Shown piece by piece: positions 15,792 to 24,529 of a DNA stretch of 64,000 bases. The DNA is taken from NCBI GenBank assembly GCA_958296105.1, contig OY282441.1, forward strand, positions 469,800-533,799, given 5' to 3'. The position numbers and the translations under genes are program-made. Every line of letters begins with the position of its first letter. Position 1 is the stretch's first letter. The notes below the pieces were generated by a model. It was not told where the DNA came from, did not search any database, and saw nothing but the letters and a program-made list of their open reading frames with translations. This DNA is from an uncultured Dehalococcoidia bacterium (GTDB lineage Bacteria; Chloroflexota; Dehalococcoidia; Lucifugimonadales; UBA1123).

Positions 15792-16538
15792 TCAGGTGTT
15801 GGATTCCAGATATGCCCTTGCGCCGCTGAGGATGATTTCGGGCAGTCCGATGGCGGATGAGATGTCGTAGGACATCTTGCGTCCGGCGGCGTGGATGCGC
15901 TCGGCGACGCTTGCCTCGGCTGCCTTGACGTCAGGGTGGTCTGGCTGGCCGGGCAGCCCCATGGACTGCGCCAGATCGTTGGATCCCCAGGCGAAGGCGT
16001 CTATGCCATCGACTGCCAGTATCTCGTCGAGGTTCTCGAACGCGGTCGCCGTCTCGAGTTGGGCCTGCACCAGCATCTCTTTGTTGGCAAGCTCCATGTA
16101 TTCGGTGCGCTGAAGGCCGGGCTGGTCCAGCAGGCCGCCGTCGTTGTAGAAAGTTCCCCTGCCGCCGCCCCAACTTCTCTGGCCCTCGGGGACGAAGCGG
16201 CAAGCGTCCACCAGCTGCTTGGCCTGCTCCGCCGTCTCGACGTGTGGACCAAGCACTCCAATGACGCCCCTGTCGAGGAACAGGTTGATGGTGGAGGACA
16301 TCAGGTTAGGCACTCTGGCGGTGACTGTCAGCCCGTATCCGTCGGCGACTCTCACCATAGCGTCTATGGATTCGGGGGAGAACAGGCCGTGTTCGCCGTC
16401 GAGGTTTACGTAGTCGAATCCGCCGAGCATACCGACAAGCTCGATGGCTTCGGCAGACGGATAGACGAGGCCAAGCCCAAGTCCGACCTTCCCTTCCCGG
16501 TTCTTTGCGAGGATGTTGTTCGTTCGCACTCTTGGCAT
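15792..16538 (-). CDS. HpcH/HpaI family class II aldolase (copy 1)
   Basis: A 248-residue metal-dependent aldolase of the 2,4-dihydroxyhept-2-enedioate (HpaI) / 2-keto-3-deoxy-sugar-acid type. The catalytic base is H50 in LDGEHG and the substrate-binding arginine R75. The metal ligands E162 (QLET) and D188 (SNDLAQSMG) are separated by 26 residues, as in HpaI. Such enzymes cleave 2-keto-3-deoxy acids to pyruvate and an aldehyde. The partner alcohol dehydrogenase follows at once, consistent with reducing the released aldehyde. Start ATG lies behind TAGGAGAGG. A second family member lies at 61.8-62.6 kb. Confidence 0.9.
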   Translation of the reverse strand: MPRVRTNNILAKNREGKVGLGLGLVYPSAEAIELVGMLGGFDYVNLDGEHGLFSPESIDAMVRVADGYGLTVTARVPNLMSSTINLFLDRGVIGVLGPHVETAEQAKQLVDACRFVPEGQRSWGGGRGTFYNDGGLLDQPGLQRTEYMELANKEMLVQAQLETATAFENLDEILAVDGIDAFAWGSNDLAQSMGLPGQPDHPDVKAAEASVAERIHAAGRKMSYDISSAIGLPEIILSGARAYLESNT

Positions 16539-16638
16539 GTTGCGCCTCTCCTAGATGTTGATTTTGGTGTGCGCGAGCGCGCCGCGAAATCCGCTCGCGC
16601 TGACGGTCGAAGTCTAACAGAGTAGATTGCGTCCGCAG

Positions 16639-17127
16639 TTACTCGTCCAGACTTGGCGGCGGCTCGTCGAATTTTTCGCCCTTGCGCTCTGCCGCCAAGC
16701 GGCGCTCGTTCCACTCACGTATCAGAACGCTGAGCTCTGCGATGACCTCGGCGCGCCCTTCGGCGTGTCCTCTAGCGAGAGCTTCTTGAGTCGCTCCCAC
16801 CTTCGCTTCGGCTATCGCTTCTGCGAGTCTGCGGGCTTCGCGCCTCTTTAGCCAGTTTTCCAAGTATGTTCCGAGAACCATGGTGTTCTTCCCCAAGTCC
16901 ACTGCCAAGTAGCATAGCAGAGCTGACGCTATGCCAACTGTCACGATTCCTGTGAAGATTCCCAATATCGTATCGTGTACGCTGTCTCCAGACCGCACGG
17001 CGATATGATACCAGATTACGTATGCCACTCCGATTGTACACACTGCGTCAAACAGTATGACGTAGGCGGCAAGCCACTCTGAAGGTACGCTCCAGATGGG
17101 CTGCCTCGGCGGGTCTTGGACGTTCAT
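16639..17127 (-). CDS. small two-helix membrane protein with coiled-coil tail, copy 1
   Basis: A 162-residue protein. Two hydrophobic helices (about 19-43 and 52-76) are followed by a cytoplasmic basic/acidic coiled coil (LENWLKRREARRLAEAIAEA) and an EGR-type repeat (ARGHAEGRAEVIAEL). It ends in an acidic, Pro-rich tail. The ATG at 17127 overlaps the TGA of a hydrolase fragment (ATGA), an arrangement copied from the intact locus upstream. No enzymatic motif. The family is unknown; the EGR/EGH four-residue repeat is common in tails of DUF-type proteins in cyanobacteria and Chloroflexota. Confidence 0.72.
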   Translation of the reverse strand: MNVQDPPRQPIWSVPSEWLAAYVILFDAVCTIGVAYVIWYHIAVRSGDSVHDTILGIFTGIVTVGIASALLCYLAVDLGKNTMVLGTYLENWLKRREARRLAEAIAEAKVGATQEALARGHAEGRAEVIAELSVLIREWNERRLAAERKGEKFDEPPPSLDE

Positions 17128-17262
17128 CGCTCCCTCATCGGAGGCATCACGTCTTCGATCCATGGAACCAGGTCGGACATGACGTCTTGGTTGATCTCGT
17201 GTCCCATGTGGTACTCGCTGTAGGTCGGAGTGTAGCCTTCGGACTCTAGGAATCTGCGTCGA
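17124..17262 (-). pseudogene. C-terminal fragment of the alpha/beta hydrolase, left by duplication
   Basis: About 45 codons beginning RRFLESEGYTPTYSEYHMGH and ending at the same MPPMRER stop as the complete hydrolase gene at 17805-18500. Only the end of the catalytic domain is present, including the active-site histidine region, so it cannot be functional. No start codon or ribosome site belongs to it. It keeps the ATGA overlap with the following membrane-protein gene. Confidence 0.88.
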
Positions 17263-17283
17263 CTGCATCCGCGGTCTTCGCAG

Positions 17284-17808
17284 TTACTCGTCCAGACTTG
17301 GCGGCGGCTCGTCGAATTTTTCGCCCTTGCGCTCTGCCGCCAGACGGCGCTCGTTCCACTCACGTATCAGAACGCTGAGCTCTGCGATGACCTCGGCGCG
17401 CCCTTCGGCGTGTCCTTTGACACGACCTTCGACACGCCCTTCGGCACGACCTTCGGTATGCCCTTCGGCGTGTCCTCTAGCGAGACCTTCGGCTATCGCT
17501 TCGGCGAGTCTGCGGGCTTCGCGCCTCTTTAGCCAGTTTTCCAAGTATGTTCCGAGAACCATGGTGTTCTTCCCCAAGTCCACTGTCAAGTAGCAGAGCA
17601 GAGCTGACGCTATGCCGACTGTCACGATTCCTGTGAAGATTCCCAATATCGTATCGTGTACGCTGTCGCCAGACCGCACGGCGATATGATACCAGATTAC
17701 GTATGCCACTCCGATTGTACACACTGTGTCAAACAGTATGACGTAGGCGGCAAGCCACTCTGAAGGTACGCTCCAGATAGGCTGCCTTGGCGGGTCTTGG
17801 ACGTTCAT
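17284..17808 (-). CDS. small two-helix membrane protein with expanded EGR repeat, copy 2
   Basis: A 174-residue paralogue of the gene downstream, almost identical in the membrane helices and tail. Where copy 1 has a single ARGHAEGRAE, this one reads GHAEGHTEGRAEGRVEGR and on (VKGHAEGRAE), a four-residue motif expanded to about seven units. The ATG (17808) overlaps the hydrolase TGA by the ATGA arrangement, so translation is probably coupled to the hydrolase. This is therefore the ancestral gene arrangement. Function unknown. Confidence 0.75.
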   Translation of the reverse strand: MNVQDPPRQPIWSVPSEWLAAYVILFDTVCTIGVAYVIWYHIAVRSGDSVHDTILGIFTGIVTVGIASALLCYLTVDLGKNTMVLGTYLENWLKRREARRLAEAIAEGLARGHAEGHTEGRAEGRVEGRVKGHAEGRAEVIAELSVLIREWNERRLAAERKGEKFDEPPPSLDE

Positions 17809-18500
17809 CGCTCCCTCATCGGAGGCATCACGTCTTTGATCCATGGAACCAGGTCGGACATGACGTCTTGGTTGATCTCGTGTCCCATGTGGTACTCCTT
17901 ATAGGTCGGAGTGTAGCCTTCGGACTCGAGGAATCTGCGCGAGTCGCGGGCGTCGCGCACGCCGATCATGGCGTCCTGCGCGCCGTGGGCGACGAAGATC
18001 GGCTGGTCTCGATGCTCCGGGAGCATCTGGGACAGCAGATCGGGAGCGGGAACCCTGCCGCTCAGTATCACCAAGCCCGCGAACGTCTCCGGTCTGGGGA
18101 GTCCGAAGCGGTAGGTCATCATGCCGCCTTGCGAGAAGCCGCCAAGCACTGCCCCGCCCTCGGTGATTCCGTGTCGCTCGGCGACCTCGTCGAAGAATCC
18201 GCCGAGCAGCTCCTCGGCGCGCTGGGCGTCAGCGTCAGATTCGCCCTGCCCGGGACGGGTCCAAGCATATCCCATCATGCCCGGCCCTATCTGCATGGGG
18301 ATGGGGGCATTCGGGAACAGGTACACGTAGCCCGTCCGGTCTATCGCCGGGGCCAGGCCGGCGAGGTCGGTCATGCTGGCGCCGAACCCGTGTAACAGTA
18401 CGATGAACGGGTATTCGAGAGTGTGGTCGTAGCCGTCAGGCTCTATAATAATGTAGGTGAGAGAGTTGCCGTCGATCTGTCGTGCTTGCAAGGTTGCCAT
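17805..18500 (-). CDS. alpha/beta hydrolase (phospholipase/carboxylesterase type)
   Basis: A 231-residue serine hydrolase. The oxyanion loop LLHGFGAS is followed by the nucleophile elbow GGFSQGG, an acid region (HGAQDAMIG) and the catalytic histidine in YHMGHEI. GFSQGG and GHE place it among bacterial carboxylesterases/lysophospholipases related to acyl-protein thioesterase. The start used is the ATG at 18500 (MATLQARQ), directly behind AAAAGGGG; the frame is open to a TTG at 18575. It is coupled to the membrane protein downstream. Substrate unknown. Confidence 0.87.
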   Translation of the reverse strand: MATLQARQIDGNSLTYIIIEPDGYDHTLEYPFIVLLHGFGASMTDLAGLAPAIDRTGYVYLFPNAPIPMQIGPGMMGYAWTRPGQGESDADAQRAEELLGGFFDEVAERHGITEGGAVLGGFSQGGMMTYRFGLPRPETFAGLVILSGRVPAPDLLSQMLPEHRDQPIFVAHGAQDAMIGVRDARDSRRFLESEGYTPTYKEYHMGHEINQDVMSDLVPWIKDVMPPMRER

Positions 18501-18657
18501 CCCCTTTTGGCGGATAGGGTAATACCGCCTCACCGCTTTGGCAATAGCCGACTTGAAGGCAGGCACTGTTAGCAATTAGAATCCGAGACAGGCGAGGGCG
18601 GCCGGGATCCGGCGCGCTCGTATCTCCCAACCATGCGCTAGAGGTGCCGAACACAGC

Positions 18658-19389
18658 ATGAGCAGACTGACTGATTTGATTACGAAGATGGGACGCCAAT
18701 CGCCTCAGCCCATGGGATTCGGCGCGCTCGCGGGAGCGGCCAAGCCGTCGCCGACTATCGCGCTCATTGGCCGCTCGACTGCGGCGGAGGCGTCGAGTCG
18801 GCTGGACGCCGTGGATCAGAGCCTGCTGGATGCCGTGCTTCTGGATTGGAACGGCGCGGATCCGTCAGACTGCGCCGCCGCGCTCGAAGGGCTGATCTGG
18901 GGCGCTGCTTCGGACGGTCTGGACGATCAGGACGTCGAGGCGCTGATCGCGGCGGGCTGTGATTTCTTCGTACTGGATCCGACCACCGCTCCCGGATCCA
19001 TCGTCAGCAACGTGAACGGGGCGAAGATCGTGGCGCTGTCGCAGCCTGTGGACAGGGAGACGGCGGCGGCGCTGAGGGCGCTCGGGATGGACGGCACGCT
19101 GAATACGTCCGGCGTGGGTTCGGGAGATATACGCTTCGGCGACCTCGTGGATCTGCACAGAGTCAGCGCGGCGGCCGGCGGGCTGATGCTGGTGGAGGTG
19201 TCCGAAGGTCTGTCGGCGGCGAAGCTGACGACGCTGCGCGACGCAGGGGTCGACGGGGTGGTCTCCCCTCTCGCGGATGCGGAGACGATCGCGGAGCTGG
19301 GCGGGAACATCAGGGAGATGACGCCGCGCCAGCGGCCGGAGGCGGGAAACTTGCGCAGTCTTCAAGCCGCGGCTCCGCGCTCGGACTGA
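18658..19389 (+). CDS. hypothetical protein, TIM-barrel-like (243 aa)
   Basis: A 243-residue soluble protein with regular beta/alpha alternation: TIALIGRSTA, LLDAVLLDWN, VEALIAAGCDFFVLDPTTAP, AKIVALSQPVD, LMLVEVSEG and AGVDGVVSPLAD. This pattern resembles a phosphate-binding TIM barrel, but no catalytic signature is visible. GAGGTG lies 12 nt before the ATG. It is divergent from the alpha/beta hydrolase (158 bp between the starts). It is not a family I can name; it looks like a real conserved gene from codon use and composition. Confidence 0.7.
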   Translation: MSRLTDLITKMGRQSPQPMGFGALAGAAKPSPTIALIGRSTAAEASSRLDAVDQSLLDAVLLDWNGADPSDCAAALEGLIWGAASDGLDDQDVEALIAAGCDFFVLDPTTAPGSIVSNVNGAKIVALSQPVDRETAAALRALGMDGTLNTSGVGSGDIRFGDLVDLHRVSAAAGGLMLVEVSEGLSAAKLTTLRDAGVDGVVSPLADAETIAELGGNIREMTPRQRPEAGNLRSLQAAAPRSD

Positions 19390-19422
19390 CCGACAGCCGA
19401 ACCTTCCCGATCATCGCATCTC

Positions 19423-19640
19423 GGACAAAACAACGCGAACGCATTCTAACGCGCAACGGCGGGTAGGTCACTATCCGGACAAGACAACGCGAACGCGGCG
19501 ACGAGCGAACGCATTCTAACGCGCAACGGCGGGCAGGTCACTACTCGGACAAAACAACGCGAACGCGGCGGCGAGCGAGCGCATTCTAACGCGCAACCGG
19601 CGGGTAAGTCACTACTCGGACAAGACAACGCGAGCGTGAT
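19423..19640. repeat. tandem repeats of about 54-72 bp (three full units plus a partial)
   Basis: Units start CGGACAA(A/G)ACAACGCGAACG, continue CATTCTAACGCGCAACGGCG and end GTCACTA(C/T). Unit 1 (about 54 bp) lacks the internal GGCGACGAGCG segment that units 2 and 3 (about 71 bp) carry. A fourth partial unit ends near 19640. They lie between the convergent TIM-barrel-like and metallophosphoesterase genes. The remaining 19641-19872 contains nothing recognisable. Confidence 0.85.
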
Positions 19641-19872
19641 GGCGGGGATGGCGTACTCTCCGGCCGACCACGCATCCTGAGAAGTAGACATAAGCGATGA
19701 GCAAATCTCGACTGTGGGGCAAGAGCATCGGCTCGCAGATGACGGGCAGAAGCGGCTGAGTGGCAGCGGTCTCAGGATCGGAACGAAGCATGTTCATCTT
19801 TCACTGCCCTTTCCAAAATCGTCGGCGTCGGCGCGCGGATGTTCAGAGCGGATGGCGCGGGGCGCAATTCCT

Positions 19873-20607
19873 CTATCTGCCGTAAGATAGGCGCTCGCTG
19901 AGGAAATCGGGCAGGCTGTGCGCGCGCATCTTCTCCTGCGTCGCGCTCACGTCGTACTCGACGCGATAGTGGGCAAGGGCTTCGGCTTCCGAGTCGTAGA
20001 TGGCGTATGCCGCTCTAGGGTCGCCATCGCGCGGCTGGCCTAGTCCGCCGGGGTTGATGATTAGGCGCTCGTCTCGCAAGTCGTATGGGACGCCGTATCT
20101 GGGCGTGTCGAAGGCGATGTCTCCGTCGTCATTCATGCGGCAGAGGAATGGCAGGTGGGAGTGTCCGACTAGGCAGCGGTAGGTGTCGAAGTAGTTGAAG
20201 CTGGCGCGGGCGGCTCGGGGGGATGTCACATACTCCCAAACTGGGTCTCGCGGGCTGCCGTGAACGAGTGTGAACTCCTCGATTTCGAGTTTCAGGGGCT
20301 GGGCGCGGAGGAACTCGCGCCGCTCATCGTCCAGCATAGTGGCAGTCCACTGGTTGGCTGCGGCCGCTATTGGGTTGAAATGCTCCAAGCTCAACTCGCC
20401 CACAGCCGCCAGATCGTGGTTTCCAGCTACTGCGCGGTGGGGGCGGCGTCTGAGCAGGTCTATCACGGCGGCGGGGTCTGGGCCGTAGCCGACCAGATCG
20501 CCGAGTGACCACATCTCATCGAAGCCGCCGTGTCGCTGGGCGTCGTCCATGACGCTCTGGAACGCTTCGAGGTTGCTGTGGACGTCTGATACTATGAGGG
20601 TCTTCAC
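19873..20607 (-). CDS. metallophosphoesterase (calcineurin-like)
   Basis: A 244-residue enzyme with the full dinuclear-metal signature: D8-x-H10 (VSDVHSN), GDLVGYG, GNHD, the histidine in TLVHGSP and GHSH. It belongs to the YfcE/MPPED-like class that hydrolyses phosphodiesters or phosphomonoesters; the physiological substrate is unknown. The start is GTG (20607). Its 5' end faces the repeat mosaic, which begins about 20 bp upstream, so its promoter must lie in or next to repetitive DNA. Confidence 0.9.
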   Translation of the reverse strand: MKTLIVSDVHSNLEAFQSVMDDAQRHGGFDEMWSLGDLVGYGPDPAAVIDLLRRRPHRAVAGNHDLAAVGELSLEHFNPIAAAANQWTATMLDDERREFLRAQPLKLEIEEFTLVHGSPRDPVWEYVTSPRAARASFNYFDTYRCLVGHSHLPFLCRMNDDGDIAFDTPRYGVPYDLRDERLIINPGGLGQPRDGDPRAAYAIYDSEAEALAHYRVEYDVSATQEKMRAHSLPDFLSERLSYGR

Positions 20608-20628
20608 CTGTCGCCTCGCCGTATCTGG

Positions 20629-23580
20629 TTGTGCTACCTGTATACAATGTATACGGTGTGCGGTGTGCTGCCTATATATAATGTATACGGGTGTACATTG
20701 TATACAGGCAACTGCGCGGTAAAGGATACATGGCAGGGTCGTTCTCGAACGACCGCTACCGATTTGGGGGGTCGATCTGCCACCGCCGCGAACGGGCTGC
20801 GCTCACGACATCGGGCAATGTATACGGGTATACATTGTATACGAGGGGCCGCGCAGTAAAGGATACATGGCAGGGTCGTTCTCGAACGACCGCTACCGAT
20901 TTGGGGGGTCGATCTGCCGCCGCCGCGAACGGGCTGCGCTCACGCGAACGGGCATCCCAGACCGAAGGGCATCGTACACGACATCGGGCTGCGCTCACGA
21001 TAACGAGCATCCCAGACGCGAACGGGCAATGTATACGGGTATACCTTGTATACAGAGGCCGCGCAGTCGAGGATACAGGGCAGGGTCGTTCTCGAACGAC
21101 CGCTACCGATTTGGGGGTGGGTCCGCCACCGCCGCGAGAAGGGGTTGGATCTGCCGTTGCCGTGCAGGGGGTCGTTCTCGAACGACCGCTACCGATTTGG
21201 GGTGGGTCTGCCGCCGCCGCGAAGGGGTTGGATCTGCCGTTGCCGTGCAGGGGGTCGTTCTCGAACGACCGCTACCGATTTGGGGGGTCGATCTGCCACC
21301 GCCGCGAACGGGCTGCGCTCTCGACATCGGGCAATGTATACGGGTATACCTTGTATACAAGGGGCCGCGCAGTCGAGGATACAGGGCAGGGTCGTTCTCG
21401 AACGACCGCTACCGATTTGGGGGGTCGATCTGCCACCGCCGCCAAGGGGCTGCACTCTCGACATCGGGCAATGTATACGGGTATACCTTGTATACGGGGG
21501 CCGCGCAGTCGAGGATACAGGGCAGGGTCGTTCTCGAACGACCGCTACCGATTTAGGGGGTGGGTCTGCCGCCGCCGCGAAGGGGTTGGATCTGCCGTTG
21601 CCGTGCAGGGGGTCGTCCTCGAACGACCGCTACCGATTTGGGGGGTCGATCTGCCGCCGCCGCGAAGGGGCTGCGCTCACGCGAACGGGCATCCCAGACC
21701 GAAGGGCATCTCGTACACGACATCGGGCTGGCTCACGACAGCGGGCTGCCTCTCGACAGCGGACAGTACAGACCGAACGGGCAATGTATACGGGTATACA
21801 TTGTATACAGGGGCCGCGCAGTCGAGGATACATGGCAGGGTCGTTCTCGAACGACCGCTACGGATTGGGGGGTGGGATCTGCCACCGCCGCGATCTGGCT
21901 GCGCTCTCGACATCGGGCAATGTATACGGGTATACATTGTATACAGGGTCCGTGCAGTCGAGGATACATGGCAGGGTCGTTCTCGAACGACCGCTACGGA
22001 TTGGGGGGTCGATCTGCCGCCGCCGCGAAGGGGCTGCGCACACGCGAACGGGCATCCCAGACGCGAAGGGTCGTCGCACACGCGAACGGGCAATGTATAC
22101 GGGTATACATTGTATACAAGGGGCCGCGCAGTCGAGGATACATGGCAGGGTCGTTCTCGAACGACCGCTACCGGATTTGGGGGGTCGATCTGCCGTTGCC
22201 GTGCAGGGGGTCGTTCTCGAACGACCGCTACCGATTTGGGGGGTCGATCTGCCGCCGCCGCGAACGGGCTGCGCACACGACATCGGGCATCCCAGACCGA
22301 AGGGCATCGTACACGACATCGGGCTGGCTCTCGACATCGGGCTGCGCTCTCGACATCGGGCATCCTCACGACATCGGGCTGGCTCTCGACATCGGGCTGC
22401 GCTCTCGACATCGGGCTGGCTCTCGACATCGGGCTGCGCTCTCGACATCGGGCTGCGCTCTCGACATCGGGCTGCGCTCTCGACATCGGGCTGCGCTCTC
22501 GACATCGGACAGTACAGACCGAACGGGCAATGTATACGGGTATACCTTGTATACAGGGGCCGCGCAGTCTAGGATACATGGCAGGGGCGTCCTCAAACGA
22601 CCGCTACGGATTTGGGGGGGGGCGATCTGCCGCCGCCGCGAAGGGGCTGCGCTCACGCGAACGGGCATCCCAGACCGAAGGACATCGTACTCGACATCGG
22701 GCATCCTCTCGACATCGGGCTGGCTCTCGACATCGGGCATCCTCACGACATCGGGCATCGTACTCGACATCGGGCATCGTACTCGACATCGGGCATCCTC
22801 TCGACATTGGGCTGCGCTCTCGACATCGGGCATCCTCACGACATTGGGCTGCGCTCTCGACATCGGGCTGCGCTCTCGACATCGGGCAATGTATACGGGT
22901 ATATCTTGTATACAGGGGCCGCGCAGTCGAGGATACATGGCAGGGGCGTCCTCGAACGACCGCTACGGATTTGGGGGGTCGATCTGCCGCCGCCGCGAAG
23001 GGGCTGCGCACACGCGAACGGGCATCCCAGACCGAAGGGCATCGTACACGACATCGGGCTGGCTCTCGACAGCGGGCATCCTCTCGACATCGGCATCCTC
23101 TCGACATCGGGCTGCGCTCTTGACATCGGACAGTACAGACCGAACGGGCAATGTATACGGGTATGCCTTGTATACAGGACAGGGGCCGCGCAGTCGAGGA
23201 TACATGGCAGGGGCGTCCTCGAACGAACGACCGATTTGGGGGGTCGATCTGCCGCCGCCGCGAAGGGGCATCCTCTCGACATCGGGCATCCTCTCGACAG
23301 CGGCATCCTCTCGACAGCGGGCATCCCAGACCGAAGGGCATCGTACACGACAGCGGGCTGCGCTCTCGACAGCGGGCTGCGCTCTCGACAGCGGGCTGCG
23401 CTCTCGACAGCGGGCTGCGCTCTCGACAGCGGGATGGCGCTGTGCGGGGGGGGGTTGGCGAACGTCCGCTGCCTATTGGGGGGTGGGCTGCCGTCGCCGT
23501 GTAGGGGTGCCGCCGTGCAGAGGGGCGTTCTCGAACGACTGCTACGGATATCGGGGGGTGACGTGCAGGGGTTGGCACCC
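20629..23580. repeat. mosaic of nested direct and inverted repeats, about 3 kb
   Basis: Almost the whole interval is built from three interleaved modules. Module A is a GTATAC hairpin (aatgtatacgggtatacatt, two 9-bp arms around GG, sometimes with one arm changed to CCTT), followed by TGTATAC, about ten copies. Module B is about 95 bp starting CCGCGCAGTCGAGGATAC, with GTCGTTC-TC-GAACGAC (7-bp stem) and a GTCGATCTGCCGCCGCCG end, about 16 copies, several shortened or variant. Module C is runs of 18-19 bp units of type GGCTGCGCTCTCGACATCG, up to five in a row at about 22430-22505, changing to CGACAGCG variants after 23250. Long open frames exist on both strands only because the repeats lack stops. 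Confidence 0.93.
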
Positions 23581-24120
23581 AAAATGGCGGGAATATGGGA
23601 TTTTGGGGTTGCGCTAATCGGAACTGACCTTTACAATCTGATTCCCTGTTGGAGGATATTAGCTCGGATCGTATGGGAGTGTGAATTGGTCAATGGGTGC
23701 AGGTGTACGAGCGTGGCTTCCGCCACGCTGTCAAGCCTCTACAGTGCAGGTAAGACCGGCGCAACTGGTCAAACCTGTTGTTTTCCCCTACGCGCCTATG
23801 TCCGTTCCCAAATCTCGTTCACACATCGGACATTCTCTTTCTCCCCTCTCTGCCTCTCTGCTCGCCCCCGACAGATACAGACCCTCGACTCAGTCGAACC
23901 TGTTTTCCGTCAGGGCGCATCAAATACAAAGAGATGAACTCCATCGACGGTCAATCCGTATCTCTTAACAGTCCGTGGTCATCTTTGGGTGGATTCGTCC
24001 GGGTTGGCTTGCTACAGACTGGGACTATCCTAATGTCCCCCACGACTGTTCAACTTCGTAAGTCCTGGCATACGATGAAATGTCAACACAACCTAAGATT
24101 GGCTGTGGGAGAGTTTGCGC
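23581..24120. other. unique leader region before the 20-bp array and the giant gene
   Basis: Some 540 bases with lower GC than the surroundings and no convincing gene. An 8-bp perfect hairpin AGCGTGGC-TTCC-GCCACGCT lies at 23710-23729 without a U-tract. A weak promoter candidate, TTCAAC (24049-24054), 16 bp, TACGAT (24071-24076), sits just before the array. An open frame from 23778 runs through the array and stops at 24531-24533, overlapping the giant gene's ATG. Its sequence before the array (FSPTRLCPFPNLVHTSDILF) has no recognisable domain. Confidence 0.45.
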
Positions 24121-24500
24121 GGCGTCCTCTCAATGGACGCGGCGTCCTCTCAATGGACGCGGCGTCCTCTCAATGGACGCGGCGTCCTCTCAATGGACGC
24201 GGCGTCCTCTCAATGGACGCGGCGTCCTCTCAATGGACGCGGCGTCCTCTCAATGGACGCGGCGTCCTCTCAATGGACGCGGCGTCCTCTCAATGGACGC
24301 GGCGTCCTCTCAATGGACGCGGCGTCCTCTCAATGGACGCGGCGTCCTCTCAATGGACGCGGCGTCCTCTCAATGGACGCGGCGTCCTCTCAATGGACGC
24401 GGCGTCCTCTCAATGGACGCGGCGTCCTCTCAATGGACGCGGCGTCCTCTCAATGGACGCGGCGTCCTCTCAATGGACGCGGCGTCCTCTCAATGGACGC
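24121..24500. repeat. 19 perfect tandem copies of a 20-bp hairpin-forming unit (VNTR)
   Basis: The unit ggcgtcctctcaatggacgc is repeated exactly 19 times with no substitution. Inside each unit GCGTCC and GGACGC are inverted repeats around a TCTCAAT loop, so RNA or single-stranded DNA could form a chain of hairpins. The unit is not a multiple of three and has no stop codon in any forward frame. The array ends 29 bp before the ATG of the 7139-codon gene and would lie in its leader. There are no spacers, so it is not a CRISPR array. Confidence 0.98.
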
Positions 24501-24529
24501 GGCAAAGCTCGCAGTGCTAAAGGCGTGAT

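Larger units (their letters stand above)
16636..17945. repeat. tandem duplication of the membrane-protein gene with the 3' end of the hydrolase gene
   Basis: Two direct copies of about 630-660 bp: 16636-17262 and 17281-17940. Each contains the small membrane-protein gene and the last 40-odd codons of the alpha/beta hydrolase upstream. The two are nearly identical apart from a 36-bp expansion in the EGR-repeat coding segment of the upstream copy. The duplication end point inside the hydrolase is visible as an abrupt loss of similarity after GAATCTGCG. Confidence 0.92.

Noticed and set aside
20691-23123. 810-codon plus-strand frame, with equally long frames in other phases and on the minus strand, across the repeat mosaic
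   Set aside because: Several frames on both strands are open at the same time because the repeated DNA lacks stops. The products are Arg/Ser-rich nonsense without ribosome sites. Treated as non-coding repeats.
24121-24500. CRISPR array
   Set aside because: The 20-bp units abut with no spacers and no cas genes are in the window; this is a simple tandem repeat.
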